Below are positions 42,969 through 52,211 of a stretch of DNA of 64,000 nucleotides, one piece after another. The stretch is from Sphingobium sp. EP60837. GTDB taxonomy: Bacteria; Pseudomonadota; Alphaproteobacteria; Sphingomonadales; Sphingomonadaceae. The notes beneath the pieces are model-generated. The model had not been told where the DNA came from. It was given only the letters and a program-made list of their open reading frames with translations, and ran no database searches. Numbering within the stretch: the first letter of the stretch is position 1; every line of letters begins with the position of its first letter. The stretch is taken from contig NZ_CP015987.1 of the NCBI RefSeq assembly GCF_001658005.1, positions 434,001 to 498,000 of the forward strand, written 5' to 3'. The translations under genes and the position numbers were made by a program.

Positions 42969-43906
42969 CTTCGTGGTTAGCCCTCCTCCACCAGCTCCCC
43001 GCCAAGCCCCCCTATCTGCGCGTCAAGATCTGGCGCCGCCTCCAATCCATTGGCGCGGTTCCGCTCAAAAACGCCGTCCACGTCCTTCCGCATTCGGGCG
43101 ACTCTGAAGCTGCCTTCCACGCCCTGCTCGAAGAAATCACCAGCAGCGGCGGCGAAGCCATCCTCACCGAAACCCGCCTGCTCGCTGGCCAGTCGGATGC
43201 CGAAGTCCGCAGCCTTTTCGACACCGCCCGCGACGCCGATTATGACGAACTGGCCCAGTCTGCCTACCGCCTGCTCGAAACCGGCCCCGCCACCCCCGCC
43301 GACATCGCCAAGCTCCAGAAGCGCCTAGAAGAGATCGGCCGGATCGACTTTTTCGGCGCGCACGGCCGCCAGGAGGCGGCAGCAGCCCTCGCCGAACTCG
43401 AGCGCCACCGCTATCAGCATCCCGATGTCAGCCGCGCCGAGCCTGCCCAGACCCCCGTGCCGCAGAACCTCACCGACCGCATCTGGGTCACGCGCAGCGG
43501 CGTCCATGTCGATCGCATCGCCTGCGCCTGGCTGATCCAGCGCTTCATCGATCCCAAGGCGCGCTTCCGCTTCGTCGATAGCCGCTCCCATGATCCGGAA
43601 CCGGGCGAGCTGCGCTTCGACATGGCCGACGCCGAATTTACCCATGAAGGGGACCGTTGCAGCTTCGAAACCCTGCTGCTCCGCGCCGCCCTCACTGAAG
43701 ATCCCGCCCTCTGCGCCATCGGCGAGATCATCCACGAACTCGACATAGCCGACGGTAAGTTCGCCCGCCCGGAAACCGCGGGCCTCGGCGCGATCCTGTC
43801 GGGCGTCTGCGCCTCGACTGACGACGATCTCCAACGCATCGCCCTCGCCAGCGACGCCCTCAATCAATTCCACGCCTTCTTCAGCAATCGAAAGGCCGAT
43901 CGATGA
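42965..43906 (+). CDS. chrB: Chromate resistance protein ChrB
   Basis: 313-residue protein with two ChrB domains. The N-terminal half (LPAKPPYLRVKIWRRLQSIG and the following AVPLKNAVHVLP) is the ChrB_N type. The C-terminal half starts at WVTRSGVHVDRIACAWLIQRF and includes FDMADAEFTHEGDRCSFE and GEIIHELDIADGKF. Several His, Asp and Cys residues there could bind metal. ChrB is known as a sensor or repressor that helps ChrA confer chromate resistance. It overlaps chrA by ATGA. No clear ribosome site lies before its ATG. Confidence 0.88.
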   Translation: MTSWLALLHQLPAKPPYLRVKIWRRLQSIGAVPLKNAVHVLPHSGDSEAAFHALLEEITSSGGEAILTETRLLAGQSDAEVRSLFDTARDADYDELAQSAYRLLETGPATPADIAKLQKRLEEIGRIDFFGAHGRQEAAAALAELERHRYQHPDVSRAEPAQTPVPQNLTDRIWVTRSGVHVDRIACAWLIQRFIDPKARFRFVDSRSHDPEPGELRFDMADAEFTHEGDRCSFETLLLRAALTEDPALCAIGEIIHELDIADGKFARPETAGLGAILSGVCASTDDDLQRIALASDALNQFHAFFSNRKADR

Positions 43907-45303
43907 GCAGCAACGCATCGACCCTCTCCGCCGCCGCCACTTCTGCCCCCGACCACGGCATCTCGCTCGGCGAAGCCACCCGTCAATGGACGAAGATCGC
44001 GGCGCTCAGCTTCGGCGGCCCCGCAGGACAGATCGCGGTGATGCACCGCATCTTGGTCGAGGAAAAGAAGTGGATCGGCGAGGAGCGTTTCCTCCACGCC
44101 CTCAACTATTGCATGCTGCTTCCTGGCCCAGAAGCGCAGCAGCTCGCCGTCTATATCGGCTGGCTCCTCCACAAGACGAAAGGCGGCCTCATCGCGGGTA
44201 TCCTCTTCGTGCTCCCCGGTTTCTTGTCGATCCTGGCGCTAAGCTACATCTACGTCCTCCTCGGCAAAGTGCCGCTTGTTGAAGGGCTCTTCTTCGGCCT
44301 CAAGGCCGCCGTCCTTGCCGTGGTCGTGCAAGCCGTCATCCGCGTCGGCTCCCGCGCGCTCAAGAACGGCGTGATGCGCGGCATCGCCGCCGCCGCCTTT
44401 GTCGCCATTTTCTTCCTCGACGCCCCCTTCCCGCTGATCGTGCTGGCGGCGGGCCTCATCGGCTATCTCGGCGGCCGCAGCGGCATCGCCCAGTTCAAGG
44501 GCGGCGGCGGCCATGGCCCGGCCTCCGGAAACATCATCCACGACCGCGACACCGCGCTCGGCGAAGCGCTTCCCGATCACGCCCGCCCGAACCTGCGCTG
44601 GTCGCTCCAGATTTCGACCGTCCTGTTGCTGCTTTGGCTGGCGCCTGTCCTGACCCTCTTCCTCGCGCTCGGCCCCGACGATGTATTCGCCCGCATCGCC
44701 AGCTTCTTCAGCCAGATGGCGGTCGTTACTTTCGGCGGGGCCTATGCCGTCCTCGCTTATGTCGCGCAGGAGGCGGTCGGCACTTTCGGCTGGCTCCGTC
44801 CGGGTGAGATGCTCGACGGCCTCGGCATGGCTGAAACCACGCCGGGCCCGTTGATCATGGTAACGCAGTTCGTCGGTTTCCTCGCTGCCTTCCGCGACGC
44901 CGGGACGCTCCCGCCACTGCTCGCCGCGACGATCGGCGCGATCCTCACCACCTGGGTGACCTTCGTCCCCTGTTTCCTGTGGATCTTCGCGGGAGCGCCC
45001 TTCATCGAACGCCTGCGCGGCAACCGCGCCCTCTCCTCAGCGCTTACCGCCATCACCGCAGCGGTGGTGGGCGTGATCCTGAACCTCGCCCTCTGGTTCG
45101 CGATCCACACGCTCTTCGGGAAGGTTCAGGCCGTAGCGACGCCGACCGGATCGCTCGACGTCCCGGTCCTCGCCTCGATCAATCTCCCGGCCCTGATCCT
45201 CTCCACCGCAGCGCTCATCGCCGTCCTGCGCTTCAAGGCCGGGGTCCTCCCCGTCCTCCTCTGCTCCGCCGCAGCAGGCGCCGCTTTTATCCTGCTGACC
45301 TAG
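43903..45303 (+). CDS. chrA: Chromate efflux transporter ChrA
   Basis: 466-residue long-chain CHR-family transporter that exports chromate across the inner membrane. Two homologous halves are visible: the first with LSFGGPAGQIAVMHRILVEEKKW and LPGPEAQQLAVYIGW, the second with VTFGGAYAVLAYVAQEAVG and TPGPLIMVTQFVGF. Each half has several hydrophobic helices. The first 25 residues are cytoplasmic and Ser/Ala-rich. It is coupled to chrB by overlap. Confidence 0.93.
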   Translation: MSSNASTLSAAATSAPDHGISLGEATRQWTKIAALSFGGPAGQIAVMHRILVEEKKWIGEERFLHALNYCMLLPGPEAQQLAVYIGWLLHKTKGGLIAGILFVLPGFLSILALSYIYVLLGKVPLVEGLFFGLKAAVLAVVVQAVIRVGSRALKNGVMRGIAAAAFVAIFFLDAPFPLIVLAAGLIGYLGGRSGIAQFKGGGGHGPASGNIIHDRDTALGEALPDHARPNLRWSLQISTVLLLLWLAPVLTLFLALGPDDVFARIASFFSQMAVVTFGGAYAVLAYVAQEAVGTFGWLRPGEMLDGLGMAETTPGPLIMVTQFVGFLAAFRDAGTLPPLLAATIGAILTTWVTFVPCFLWIFAGAPFIERLRGNRALSSALTAITAAVVGVILNLALWFAIHTLFGKVQAVATPTGSLDVPVLASINLPALILSTAALIAVLRFKAGVLPVLLCSAAAGAAFILLT

Positions 45304-45432
45304 CGCACGATGATGTTGGAACGCACCGTCTGCGTCCGCTCGCTACCAACATAGTCGCGAAGCGGAGAGCGCGACGTTAACGTTTTTCCGATTTGGACCG
45401 AAACGAACGGATCAACCCCCAATCATGTTACT

Positions 45433-47535
45433 CTAGGCTAGCGCTTTCACCCGAGCCCTGAACGCATGCAACAAGGGCTCGGTATAGCCGTTAGGCTGCA
45501 CCACGCCCTCAAACACCAGCGCCCGCGCCGCCTGGAAAGCCAGGCTCTCCTCCTCCCGCCCCCTCATCGGCTGGTAAAGCGGATCGCCCTTATTCTGCGC
45601 ATCCACCTTCGCCGCCATCCGCTTGAGCGCTGCATCGACCTCGTCGGCGGAACACACCCCATGCAGTAGCCAACTGGCGATATGCTGCGAAGAAATCCGC
45701 AACGTCGCCCGGTCCTCCATCAGCCCGATGTCATGAATGTCCGGTACCTTGGAGCAACCGACGCCCTGATCCACCCAGCGCACGACATAACCCAATATCC
45801 CCTGCGCATTATTGTCCAGCTCGTCGCGAATATCCTCCGCCGACCAGTTCACCCCAGCCGCCAGCGGGATCGTCAGCAGCGCGTCCAGACCCGCGACCGG
45901 CTCCGCCTTCCGCTCCTCCTGGCGCGCAAACACGTCGACGGCATGATAGTGCGTCGCGTGCAAGGTCGCGGCCGTCGGGGAAGGCACCCAGGCCGTATTC
46001 GCCCCCGTCATCACATGCCCGATCTTCTGCTCCAGCATGTCCGCCATCCGGTCCGGCGCGGCCCACATGCCCTTGCCGATCTGCGCCTTGCCGGACAGTC
46101 CGCAGGCAAGCCCGATCTGCACATTGCGATCCTCATAGGCTTTGATCCAGGCGGCATCCTTCATCTCGCCCTTGCGGACCATCGGCCCCGCGCGCATCGA
46201 CGTATGGATCTCGTCGCCTGTGCGATCCAGGAAGCCGGTATTGATGAAGACGATCCGGTCCCGCACCGCATGGATGCAGGCGGCGAGGTTCGCCGAAGTC
46301 CGCCGCTCCTCATCCATCACCCCGACCTTCAGCTGATGCCGCTTCAGCCCCAGCAGATCCTCGATCGCGTCGAATAAATCGTTGGTGAAGGCGACCTCCT
46401 CCGGGCCATGCATCTTGGGCTTGACGATATAGATACTGCCCGCCCGGCTGTTGACGAAGCGCCCCTCCCGCCGAAGGTCGTGCAAGGCGATCAGGCTGGT
46501 GACAATCCCGTCAAGAATCCCCTCCGGCGCCTCCGCCCCGTCGCTCATCCGGACGGCAGGCGTCGTCATCAAATGCCCGACATTGCGCACGAACAGCAGC
46601 GACCGCCCCGGCAGGGTAAAGCTGCTCCCATCGGGCGCGACATAGCTGCGGTCGCCGTTCAACCGCCGCGTCATCATCGCGCCATTCTTCTCGAAACTAT
46701 CCTCCAGATCGCCCTTCATCAGGCCCAGCCAGTTGGCATAAGCCGCAACCTTATCGGCGGCATCCACCGCCGCGACCGAGTCCTCCAGGTCGCAAATGGT
46801 CGATAATGCGGACTCCAGCACGACATCCGCCAAATGCGCCGGATCATCCCGCCCCACGGCATGCCCAGCATCGATCACCAGCTCGATATGAAGCCCATTA
46901 TTGCGCAGCAGGAAATTATCCCCCGCCCGTCCCACCAATTGCGAAGCATTCCGCAACACCGGCGCTTCCCCTCGCCAGTCCGCCCAGCTCCCATCGGCCA
47001 GCGGGACGGCCCGGTCCAGAAACTCCTTGGCCCAGCCAATCACCTGCGCCCCGCGCGCCGCATCATAGCCCTTCCCCGCCGGAACGCTCCCAATCGCATC
47101 GGTCCCATAGAGCGCATCATAGAGGCTCCCCCACCGCGCATTAGCCGCGTTCAGCAGGAAGCGCGCATTGAGGATCGGCACGACCAGCTGCGGCCCCGCC
47201 AGCCTCGCCAGCTCGTCATCCACCCGCGTCGATCCGATGGCAAAGGGAGCAGGCTCCGGCGCCAGATAGCCAATCTCGGTCAGGAAAGCCCGGTAAGCCG
47301 TCCCATCCACCGCTTGCCCCGCGTGAGCCTCATGCCACTTATCGATCTGATCCTGCATCGCGTCCCGCTTCGCCAGCAGCGCGGCATTACGCGGGCCAAA
47401 GCGCTCGAAAATGCCGGCCACCCCGCCCCAGAAATCATCCGCCTCGATCCCGGTGCCGGGCAACACCTTCTCATCGATGAAGCCCGCCAGCTCGGCGGCG
47501 ACCTTCAGGCCAGATTTCTCGATCAGGTCGGGCAT
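45433..47535 (-). CDS. glcB: Malate synthase G
   Basis: 700-residue enzyme that joins glyoxylate and acetyl-CoA to malate. Diagnostic segments are [53 protein letters not shown] and [18 protein letters not shown], and the length is that of isoform G. The ATG at 47535 has GGAG upstream. The frame to 47595 adds an unlikely 20 residues. It shares a 105-base divergent region with a LysR gene, which may regulate it. Confidence 0.95.
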   Translation of the reverse strand: MPDLIEKSGLKVAAELAGFIDEKVLPGTGIEADDFWGGVAGIFERFGPRNAALLAKRDAMQDQIDKWHEAHAGQAVDGTAYRAFLTEIGYLAPEPAPFAIGSTRVDDELARLAGPQLVVPILNARFLLNAANARWGSLYDALYGTDAIGSVPAGKGYDAARGAQVIGWAKEFLDRAVPLADGSWADWRGEAPVLRNASQLVGRAGDNFLLRNNGLHIELVIDAGHAVGRDDPAHLADVVLESALSTICDLEDSVAAVDAADKVAAYANWLGLMKGDLEDSFEKNGAMMTRRLNGDRSYVAPDGSSFTLPGRSLLFVRNVGHLMTTPAVRMSDGAEAPEGILDGIVTSLIALHDLRREGRFVNSRAGSIYIVKPKMHGPEEVAFTNDLFDAIEDLLGLKRHQLKVGVMDEERRTSANLAACIHAVRDRIVFINTGFLDRTGDEIHTSMRAGPMVRKGEMKDAAWIKAYEDRNVQIGLACGLSGKAQIGKGMWAAPDRMADMLEQKIGHVMTGANTAWVPSPTAATLHATHYHAVDVFARQEERKAEPVAGLDALLTIPLAAGVNWSAEDIRDELDNNAQGILGYVVRWVDQGVGCSKVPDIHDIGLMEDRATLRISSQHIASWLLHGVCSADEVDAALKRMAAKVDAQNKGDPLYQPMRGREEESLAFQAARALVFEGVVQPNGYTEPLLHAFRARVKALA

Positions 47536-47640
47536 GCATCCACTCCGCGCGAAAATAACTGCGGCCAAGCATAGACCCGCCCGCCATCCTCGCACTAGAC
47601 AAGAAAAAGTTGAAAGATATTTTCCGCATTGGAAAAGATC

Positions 47641-48546
47641 ATGATGGACCCGGACTATCTCCTCTTCACCCGCGCCGTCGACGCCGGCAGCCTCTCGGCC
47701 GCCGGACGGATGCTCAACATTTCCCCAGCGATGATGTCGAAGCGCATCTCTCGCTTAGAAGCCCGCCTCGGCGTGCGCCTCATCCACCGTACCACCCGCC
47801 GCCTCGCGCTGACGGAGGAAGGCGCCAGCCTTCATCGCGACATCACCGGCATCCTGGAAGCGATCCAGCAGGCGGAGGACCGCGCCACCAACCGCCACCG
47901 CGCGATATCCGGCGCGCTGCGGGTCTCCGCCCCCACCTCCTTCGGCCGCCTCCACATCGCCCCGCATGTCCAGCGCTTCCTGCAGAGCCATCCCAAAGTC
48001 GATCTGGAGCTCAATCTTTCCGACGCCTATGAGGACCTGCTCTCGCAGCGGGTCGATCTCGCCATCCGCATCACCAGCGACGTTCCCGCGCATCTGGAGG
48101 GCCATTATCTCGCCGCCAACCAACGCATCCTCTGCGCCAGCCCCGCCTATCTCTCGGAACATGGCGCGCCGCAAAAGATCGCCGACCTTTCCCGCCACCG
48201 CCTGCTCGCCGCGGAAGGACAACTGCCCTGGCGGCTCGACAACGGCCGCATGCGCCGGCAGATCGACGGCCGTAGTCATGTGCGCACCAACAGCAGCGAG
48301 ATCGTCCGCGAACTCGCCGTGACCGGTGCCGGCATTGCACTCCGCTCGCTCTGGGACGTTGGCCCGCTTCTCGCCGAGGGAAAGCTCGTCCGCCTGCTCG
48401 ATGGCTGGGAAGGCCCCTCTGACCTCGCCGTCTATGCCGTCCATCCCCGCGCGGCGGGCCGTCCCCCCGCGGTCGATGCCTTCATCGCCTTTCTCCGCCA
48501 AACCTTCCGCAATGCCCCCTGGAACGTGCCGGCATCCAAGCACTGA
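47641..48546 (+). CDS. LysR-family transcriptional regulator
   Basis: 301-residue LysR protein. The helix-turn-helix lies at residues 1-60 ([29 protein letters not shown]). An effector domain follows, with [18 protein letters not shown] at its start. It is of the AaeR/DsdC-like group in which SxxAxxL and ISxxxxSxxI replace the usual pattern. GGAAAAGATC precedes tandem ATGs at 47641 and 47644. A 9-base motif AAAAGTTGA occurs upstream (47605-47613) and again after the gene (48565-48573), so it may control both itself or glcB and the small downstream ORF. Confidence 0.88.
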   Translation: MMDPDYLLFTRAVDAGSLSAAGRMLNISPAMMSKRISRLEARLGVRLIHRTTRRLALTEEGASLHRDITGILEAIQQAEDRATNRHRAISGALRVSAPTSFGRLHIAPHVQRFLQSHPKVDLELNLSDAYEDLLSQRVDLAIRITSDVPAHLEGHYLAANQRILCASPAYLSEHGAPQKIADLSRHRLLAAEGQLPWRLDNGRMRRQIDGRSHVRTNSSEIVRELAVTGAGIALRSLWDVGPLLAEGKLVRLLDGWEGPSDLAVYAVHPRAAGRPPAVDAFIAFLRQTFRNAPWNVPASKH

Positions 48547-48564
48547 GACGGCCAAAATAGCTTC

Positions 48565-48586
48565 AAAAGTTGATGCTTTTTCAACT
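48565..48586. promoter_or_regulatory. Inverted repeat in the promoter region of the small ORF
   Basis: AGTTGA (48568-48573) and TCAACT (48581-48586) form a perfect dyad with a 7-base spacer. The left arm is part of AAAAGTTGA, also present upstream of the LysR gene at 47605-47613. It lies about 80 bases before the 59-residue ORF and fits the size of a LysR operator. Confidence 0.4.
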
Positions 48587-48663
48587 CTAATCTGTTTTAT
48601 TGCCGCCGCGACCGGCCCAGTGATATAGGGACGGCCATAAGAAATCAGAGAGAGGATTGGGCC

Positions 48664-48843
48664 ATGCGCCCCCACGACGCATCACATTTTTCCGCCTGCG
48701 CGGCACTGGAAGCGCGGCAGGCCAGAGAAGCCCGGCAGCGCGGAGCAGACCAGGCGACCATCGCACTGCATAACGAACGCGCCGTCCGCTACCAGGCCAT
48801 GGCCTTGCGCCTCAAGCGCAACTCCGGCAACGCGCTGAACTGA
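48664..48843 (+). CDS. Small hypothetical protein (59 aa)
   Basis: The frame from ATG 48664 to TGA 48841-48843 encodes 59 residues, preceded by the strong ribosome site GAGAGAGGAT six bases upstream. The peptide begins MRPHDASHFSACAALEARQA and continues as an Ala/Arg/Gln-rich helix ending LKRNSGNALN. It has one Cys, no signal peptide and a strongly basic charge. A dyad and AT-rich sequence 60-100 bases upstream look like a promoter. No family was recognised. Sphingomonads often have such short helical proteins of unknown role. Confidence 0.55.
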   Translation: MRPHDASHFSACAALEARQAREARQRGADQATIALHNERAVRYQAMALRLKRNSGNALN

Positions 48844-49135
48844 GCAACGACAGCCATTCCCCCTCCCCCCTTCAGGCAGAGAGCCGGGGCGAAAGAAGCG
48901 CTCCGACCGACAACTCCTCCGTCATCCCGGCCTTGAGCCTGCATCCCGCTTCCTCTGATCGGCAAAGTTAAGCGAGACCCCGGACCAAGTCCGGGGTGAC
49001 CAGAACTGGCGACCGTCATTGGTCCTCAACAGCCCTTCCAAGTCCCCCTCCACTTCTCCCCACCCAACCACCCCCTTGCCTCTCCCCCGCACCCTCGCTA
49101 TCGCCACCCCGTCCGGTTCACCCGGACAAAGATCG
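48844..49135. other. Non-coding region before the riboswitch with a short palindrome
   Basis: No gene was seen in these 292 bases. CCCCGGAC (48978-48985) and GTCCGGGG (48989-48996) form a perfect hairpin within GAGACCCCGGACCAAGTCCG. From memory this is a dispersed sphingomonad intergenic element. The promoter of the riboswitch transcript should lie in the right part, but no clear -35/-10 pair could be chosen. Confidence 0.5.
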
Positions 49136-49354
49136 CGCCGGTGCCTCGAAAGAGGCTTAAAAGGGAACACGGTAAGGGGGGCATCCGCCTCCCGAAGCCG
49201 AGGCTGTCCCTGCAACTGTAAGCGGCGAGCGCGATGCACATCGCCCCACCTCACAAGCAGGAGGGTGCAAGTCACTGGGCGGACGCTAAGTCATGCGAGC
49301 TCCGGGAAGGCCGTGCATCAAGCGACGACCCGCGAGCCAGGAGACCTGCCGGCG
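49136..49354 (+). ncRNA. Cobalamin (adenosylcobalamin-type) riboswitch aptamer
   Basis: The region carries the conserved blocks of the cobalamin class in order. These are AAAAGGGAACACGGT, then the B12-box-like GCTGTCCCTGCAACTGTAAG, GCAAGTCACTGGG, CTCCGGGAAGGCCG and GAGCCAGGAGACCTGCC. The P1 stem pairs CGCCGG (49136-49141) with CCGGCG (49349-49354). Binding of cobalamin would be expected to reduce expression of the receptor gene 195 bases downstream. Exact ends are estimated from P1 pairing. Confidence 0.92.
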
Positions 49355-49502
49355 TATGGTCGCTCTTGCCTTGGCCCAGGGGATGGCCGCGGCACGGTGA
49401 TTTCCGTCTGAGCGACGAACGAGCGGTGGAGGCCGCTTCGGTGACGTTGGCGGCCGCCTTGGGGGCGTCCGGCTGCCTGCGTGCGCCGGCCGTTCGCTAG
49501 GG

Positions 49503-49513
49503 CGGCAGGTCTC
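49503..49513 (+). promoter_or_regulatory. Candidate alternative-pairing strand of the cobalamin riboswitch
   Basis: CGGCAGGTCTC is exactly complementary to GAGACCTGCCG at 49341-49351, the 3' side of the aptamer including part of P1. Pairing with it would disrupt the ligand-bound fold, so this is a likely switching strand. The site lies 36 bases before the receptor ATG. The 49355-49548 interval is otherwise non-coding. Confidence 0.55.
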
Positions 49514-49548
49514 TTACCGGATGTCGCCAGACGCCCGGAGTGAACGAC

Positions 49549-51570
49549 ATGAAATCTCACAGCGATTTGGCCTGGGTCGCCTGCGCCCTCACCGCCAGCC
49601 TTTCGGCTTCTCCCGCCACTGCCGCCGATGATGCGGCAGCCGCCGAAGCGGCCGCCACCATCATCGTTTTCGGCCGGGGAGAGGACAAGATCGGCACCGC
49701 CCATGCGGCGAGCGAAGGCAGCGTCGGCGGCGCGGACCTGCTTGTCCGCCCGCTGCTGCGCGTCGCCGAACTACTCGAAGCCGTGCCCGGCATGGTCGCC
49801 GCCCAACATTCGGGCAGCGGCAAGGCCAATCAATATTTCCTGCGTGGCTTCAACCTCGACCATGGGTCGGACTTCACCACTTACATTGACGGCGTGCAGA
49901 TGAACTTCCGCACCCACGGGCATGGCCATGGCTATCTCGACCTCAACGGCCTCATCCCGGAAATCGTCGCGCGGGAGGATTTTCGCAAAGGTCCCTATCG
50001 CGCCGATGGCGGCGACTTCGCGCTGGCGGGCGCAGCCTATATGACCACGATCGACGGCTATGACCGGCCCTGGATATCGGCGGAGGGCGGCTCCTATGGC
50101 TGGCGCAGGCTGGCGGCAGGCGGCACGGTCAAGGCCGGTGGAGGCGATCTCACGCTCGTCGCCCAGGCCAAGGCTTATGATGGTCCCTGGGAAGAGCCGG
50201 AACATCTGCGCCATTATGCGGGCTTCGCCAAATATGCGATCCCGGCCGGGGCCGGAAAGCTCGAAGCCTCGCTCCACGCCTATCGCTCGACCTGGCGCCC
50301 TACCGAGCAGATTCCCGAACGGATCATCGGCACGCTCCAATGTCCGGACGTCTTCTGCTCGCCAGACCCTTCCGCGCGCGGCGAAACGACGCGCATCATC
50401 GGCAATCTCGCCGCCGTCCAGCCGACATGGCGCGCCAATCTCTACGCTCAATTTTATGACTGGACGATGTTCTCCAACCCCACCTACGCCGACCCGGACG
50501 GGACCAGCGCGCAGATCGAGCAATTCGATCGCCGGTGGGTCCTTGGCCTTACCGGCGAAAAGCGCTGGGACGTCAATCCCGCGGTACAACTGAAGATCGG
50601 CACCGAAAATCGCTATGACGCGATCGGCAATGTCGGGGTCGACCGCACCGCCGATCGGGTCTTCCTCTCCTCGCTCGGGCGCTACCGGGTGAACGAAGCC
50701 TCCGCCGCCCTCTATGGTGAAGCGACCCTTACCCCGCTACCCGGCCTGCGCCTGACCGGTGGCCTGCGGGGCGACTATTATCATTATTCGGTCACGGCAA
50801 GGGACGCCGCCGCCGCCGCGCTCGGGGAAGGCAGCGGGTCGGACACCCTCGTTTCACCCAAGGCCGCGATCGCTTATCAACTCAGTCCCCGCATCGAAGT
50901 TTACGCCAATTGGGGCCGGGGCTTCCATTCCAACGACGCGCGCGGCGCAGTGAACGTCACCACGCCGGTTCCCCTGCTCGTCCGCGGCACCGGCAAGGAA
51001 TTGGGCGCGCGCCTGCAACTGCCCGGCTTCTCTTTCACCGCCACCTATTGGTGGCTGAATGTCGGCAGCGAGTTGCGCTTTGTAGGCGATTCCAATGCGG
51101 TTGAGCCTAGCGGCGCCAGCAGCCGCCATGGCTATGAGCTTGTCGCGTTCTGGCGGCCCTTCCCCTGGCTCGCTTTCGACGGCAATTACACCGCCAGCCA
51201 TTCGCGCTTCGACAATGGCGACCATATCCCCAATGCGTTCAAAAACGCCGCCTCCGCAGGAGCCGCACTGGTCCTCGATCCCTGGGAAGCCAGCATCCGC
51301 GTCCGCCATCTCGGCCCATCGCCACTGATCGAGGACAATAGCGTGCGCGACCCCGGTAGCAGCATCGTCAACGCCCGCGCCGCATGGAAGGGCAAAAACA
51401 TCCAAATTTATGGAGAGCTGCTCAACATCCTCGCCAGCCGGGACAAGGACATCGCCTATTTTTATGAATCCTATGTTCCTTCTTTTGACGCTGGCGGGCC
51501 GGTCGAGGGACGCCTGAGCCGCGTGGTGGAACCGCGCTTGCTCCGTGTAGGGGCAAAGTTTAGCTTCTAA
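49549..51570 (+). CDS. TonB-dependent receptor under cobalamin riboswitch control
   Basis: 673-residue outer-membrane receptor with a signal peptide ending PATAA at about residue 25. A short TonB-box-like stretch TIIVFGRGED is followed by a plug domain with QYFLRGFNLDHGSDFTTYID. A His-rich plug loop FRTHGHGHGYLDLN follows, then a barrel ending VGAKFSF. It is not a close match to BtuB as I know it. The riboswitch suggests it imports a corrinoid or a cobalt complex. The ATG at 49549 follows GGAG with 8-base spacing. A GTG at 49540 is the alternative. Confidence 0.88.
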   Translation: MKSHSDLAWVACALTASLSASPATAADDAAAAEAAATIIVFGRGEDKIGTAHAASEGSVGGADLLVRPLLRVAELLEAVPGMVAAQHSGSGKANQYFLRGFNLDHGSDFTTYIDGVQMNFRTHGHGHGYLDLNGLIPEIVAREDFRKGPYRADGGDFALAGAAYMTTIDGYDRPWISAEGGSYGWRRLAAGGTVKAGGGDLTLVAQAKAYDGPWEEPEHLRHYAGFAKYAIPAGAGKLEASLHAYRSTWRPTEQIPERIIGTLQCPDVFCSPDPSARGETTRIIGNLAAVQPTWRANLYAQFYDWTMFSNPTYADPDGTSAQIEQFDRRWVLGLTGEKRWDVNPAVQLKIGTENRYDAIGNVGVDRTADRVFLSSLGRYRVNEASAALYGEATLTPLPGLRLTGGLRGDYYHYSVTARDAAAAALGEGSGSDTLVSPKAAIAYQLSPRIEVYANWGRGFHSNDARGAVNVTTPVPLLVRGTGKELGARLQLPGFSFTATYWWLNVGSELRFVGDSNAVEPSGASSRHGYELVAFWRPFPWLAFDGNYTASHSRFDNGDHIPNAFKNAASAGAALVLDPWEASIRVRHLGPSPLIEDNSVRDPGSSIVNARAAWKGKNIQIYGELLNILASRDKDIAYFYESYVPSFDAGGPVEGRLSRVVEPRLLRVGAKFSF

Positions 51571-51578
51571 TGAGCATT

Positions 51579-51620
51579 GGGAAGGCCACGGCGGAAACTG
51601 ATCGCTACGGCCTTTCTTTC
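51579..51620 (+). terminator. Possible terminator after the receptor gene
   Basis: GGGAAGGCC (51579-51587) can pair with GGCCTTTCT (51609-51617), with two G-T wobbles, around a 21-base loop. Pyrimidine-rich TTCTTTC follows. It lies 9 bases after the receptor stop. The large loop makes it a weak call. Confidence 0.4.
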
Positions 51621-51803
51621 AACTACTTACTAAAAGAACGGTCATGTTCTTAAAGTAAAGGAACCGGTCAATTTGGATATATATCGCACTTTACTTAGGT
51701 TAAGCCGTTGAAAAATGTGGAGACCTGTTGACGCAGTGCGCGACCTATGCAACTTTCCGCTACGGCAAGCTGAACAAAGAATCGGCTGCTGGAGAGGATG
51801 CCC

Positions 51804-52046
51804 ATGAAACATGCACCAGTGCGGGGTGCCGTCTTCCACGCAATCCTGCGGGACTGCCTGGAAGCGCAGCGCGCTCCTAAAGAAACCGAAATACAACTGA
51901 TCGCTTGTAAGATCTGGCAAGACAGTTTCGCCGCCATCTCAAATAAAGACTGGCATGACCTCATACCCGGTAGCGAGGAATATGAATATACCCTCAATGC
52001 GGCCCGGATGGCTTTCGGCATCCACGCGGCCAACACCGCTGCCTGA
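51804..52046 (+). CDS. Small hypothetical protein (80 aa)
   Basis: 80 residues starting MKHAPVRGAVFHAILRDCLE, predicted helical, with no signal peptide. GGAGAGG lies 6 bases before ATG 51804. The ATG at 51798 is too close to the ribosome site. A strong terminator 44 bases after the stop suggests a separate transcription unit. The base composition is lower in GC than that of its neighbours, and the 230 bases upstream are also AT-richer. No family was recognised. It could be acquired DNA or a small regulatory protein. Confidence 0.62.
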   Translation: MKHAPVRGAVFHAILRDCLEAQRAPKETEIQLIACKIWQDSFAAISNKDWHDLIPGSEEYEYTLNAARMAFGIHAANTAA

Positions 52047-52089
52047 AATCTATACTATAGACTAAAATTACCCGTGCTCCCCCGGAAGT

Positions 52090-52146
52090 GCTCGGGCAGG
52101 CCCGCCATGTCCTCCCTTCATGGCCTTCCTGCCCGAGCGCGTTTTT
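52090..52146 (+). terminator. Strong rho-independent terminator after the small hypothetical gene
   Basis: GCTCGGGCAGG (52090-52100) pairs perfectly with CCTGCCCGAGC (52128-52138). An inner CCAT/ATGG pair closes the loop, and GCGTTTTTC follows. It is the clearest intrinsic terminator in the window. Confidence 0.88.
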
Positions 52147-52211
52147 CTCTTCATTATTTTGTCCCAGCTCTCATATTAGGGTCTTAAAACAATTGCGGGA
52201 CGGGATGAACG

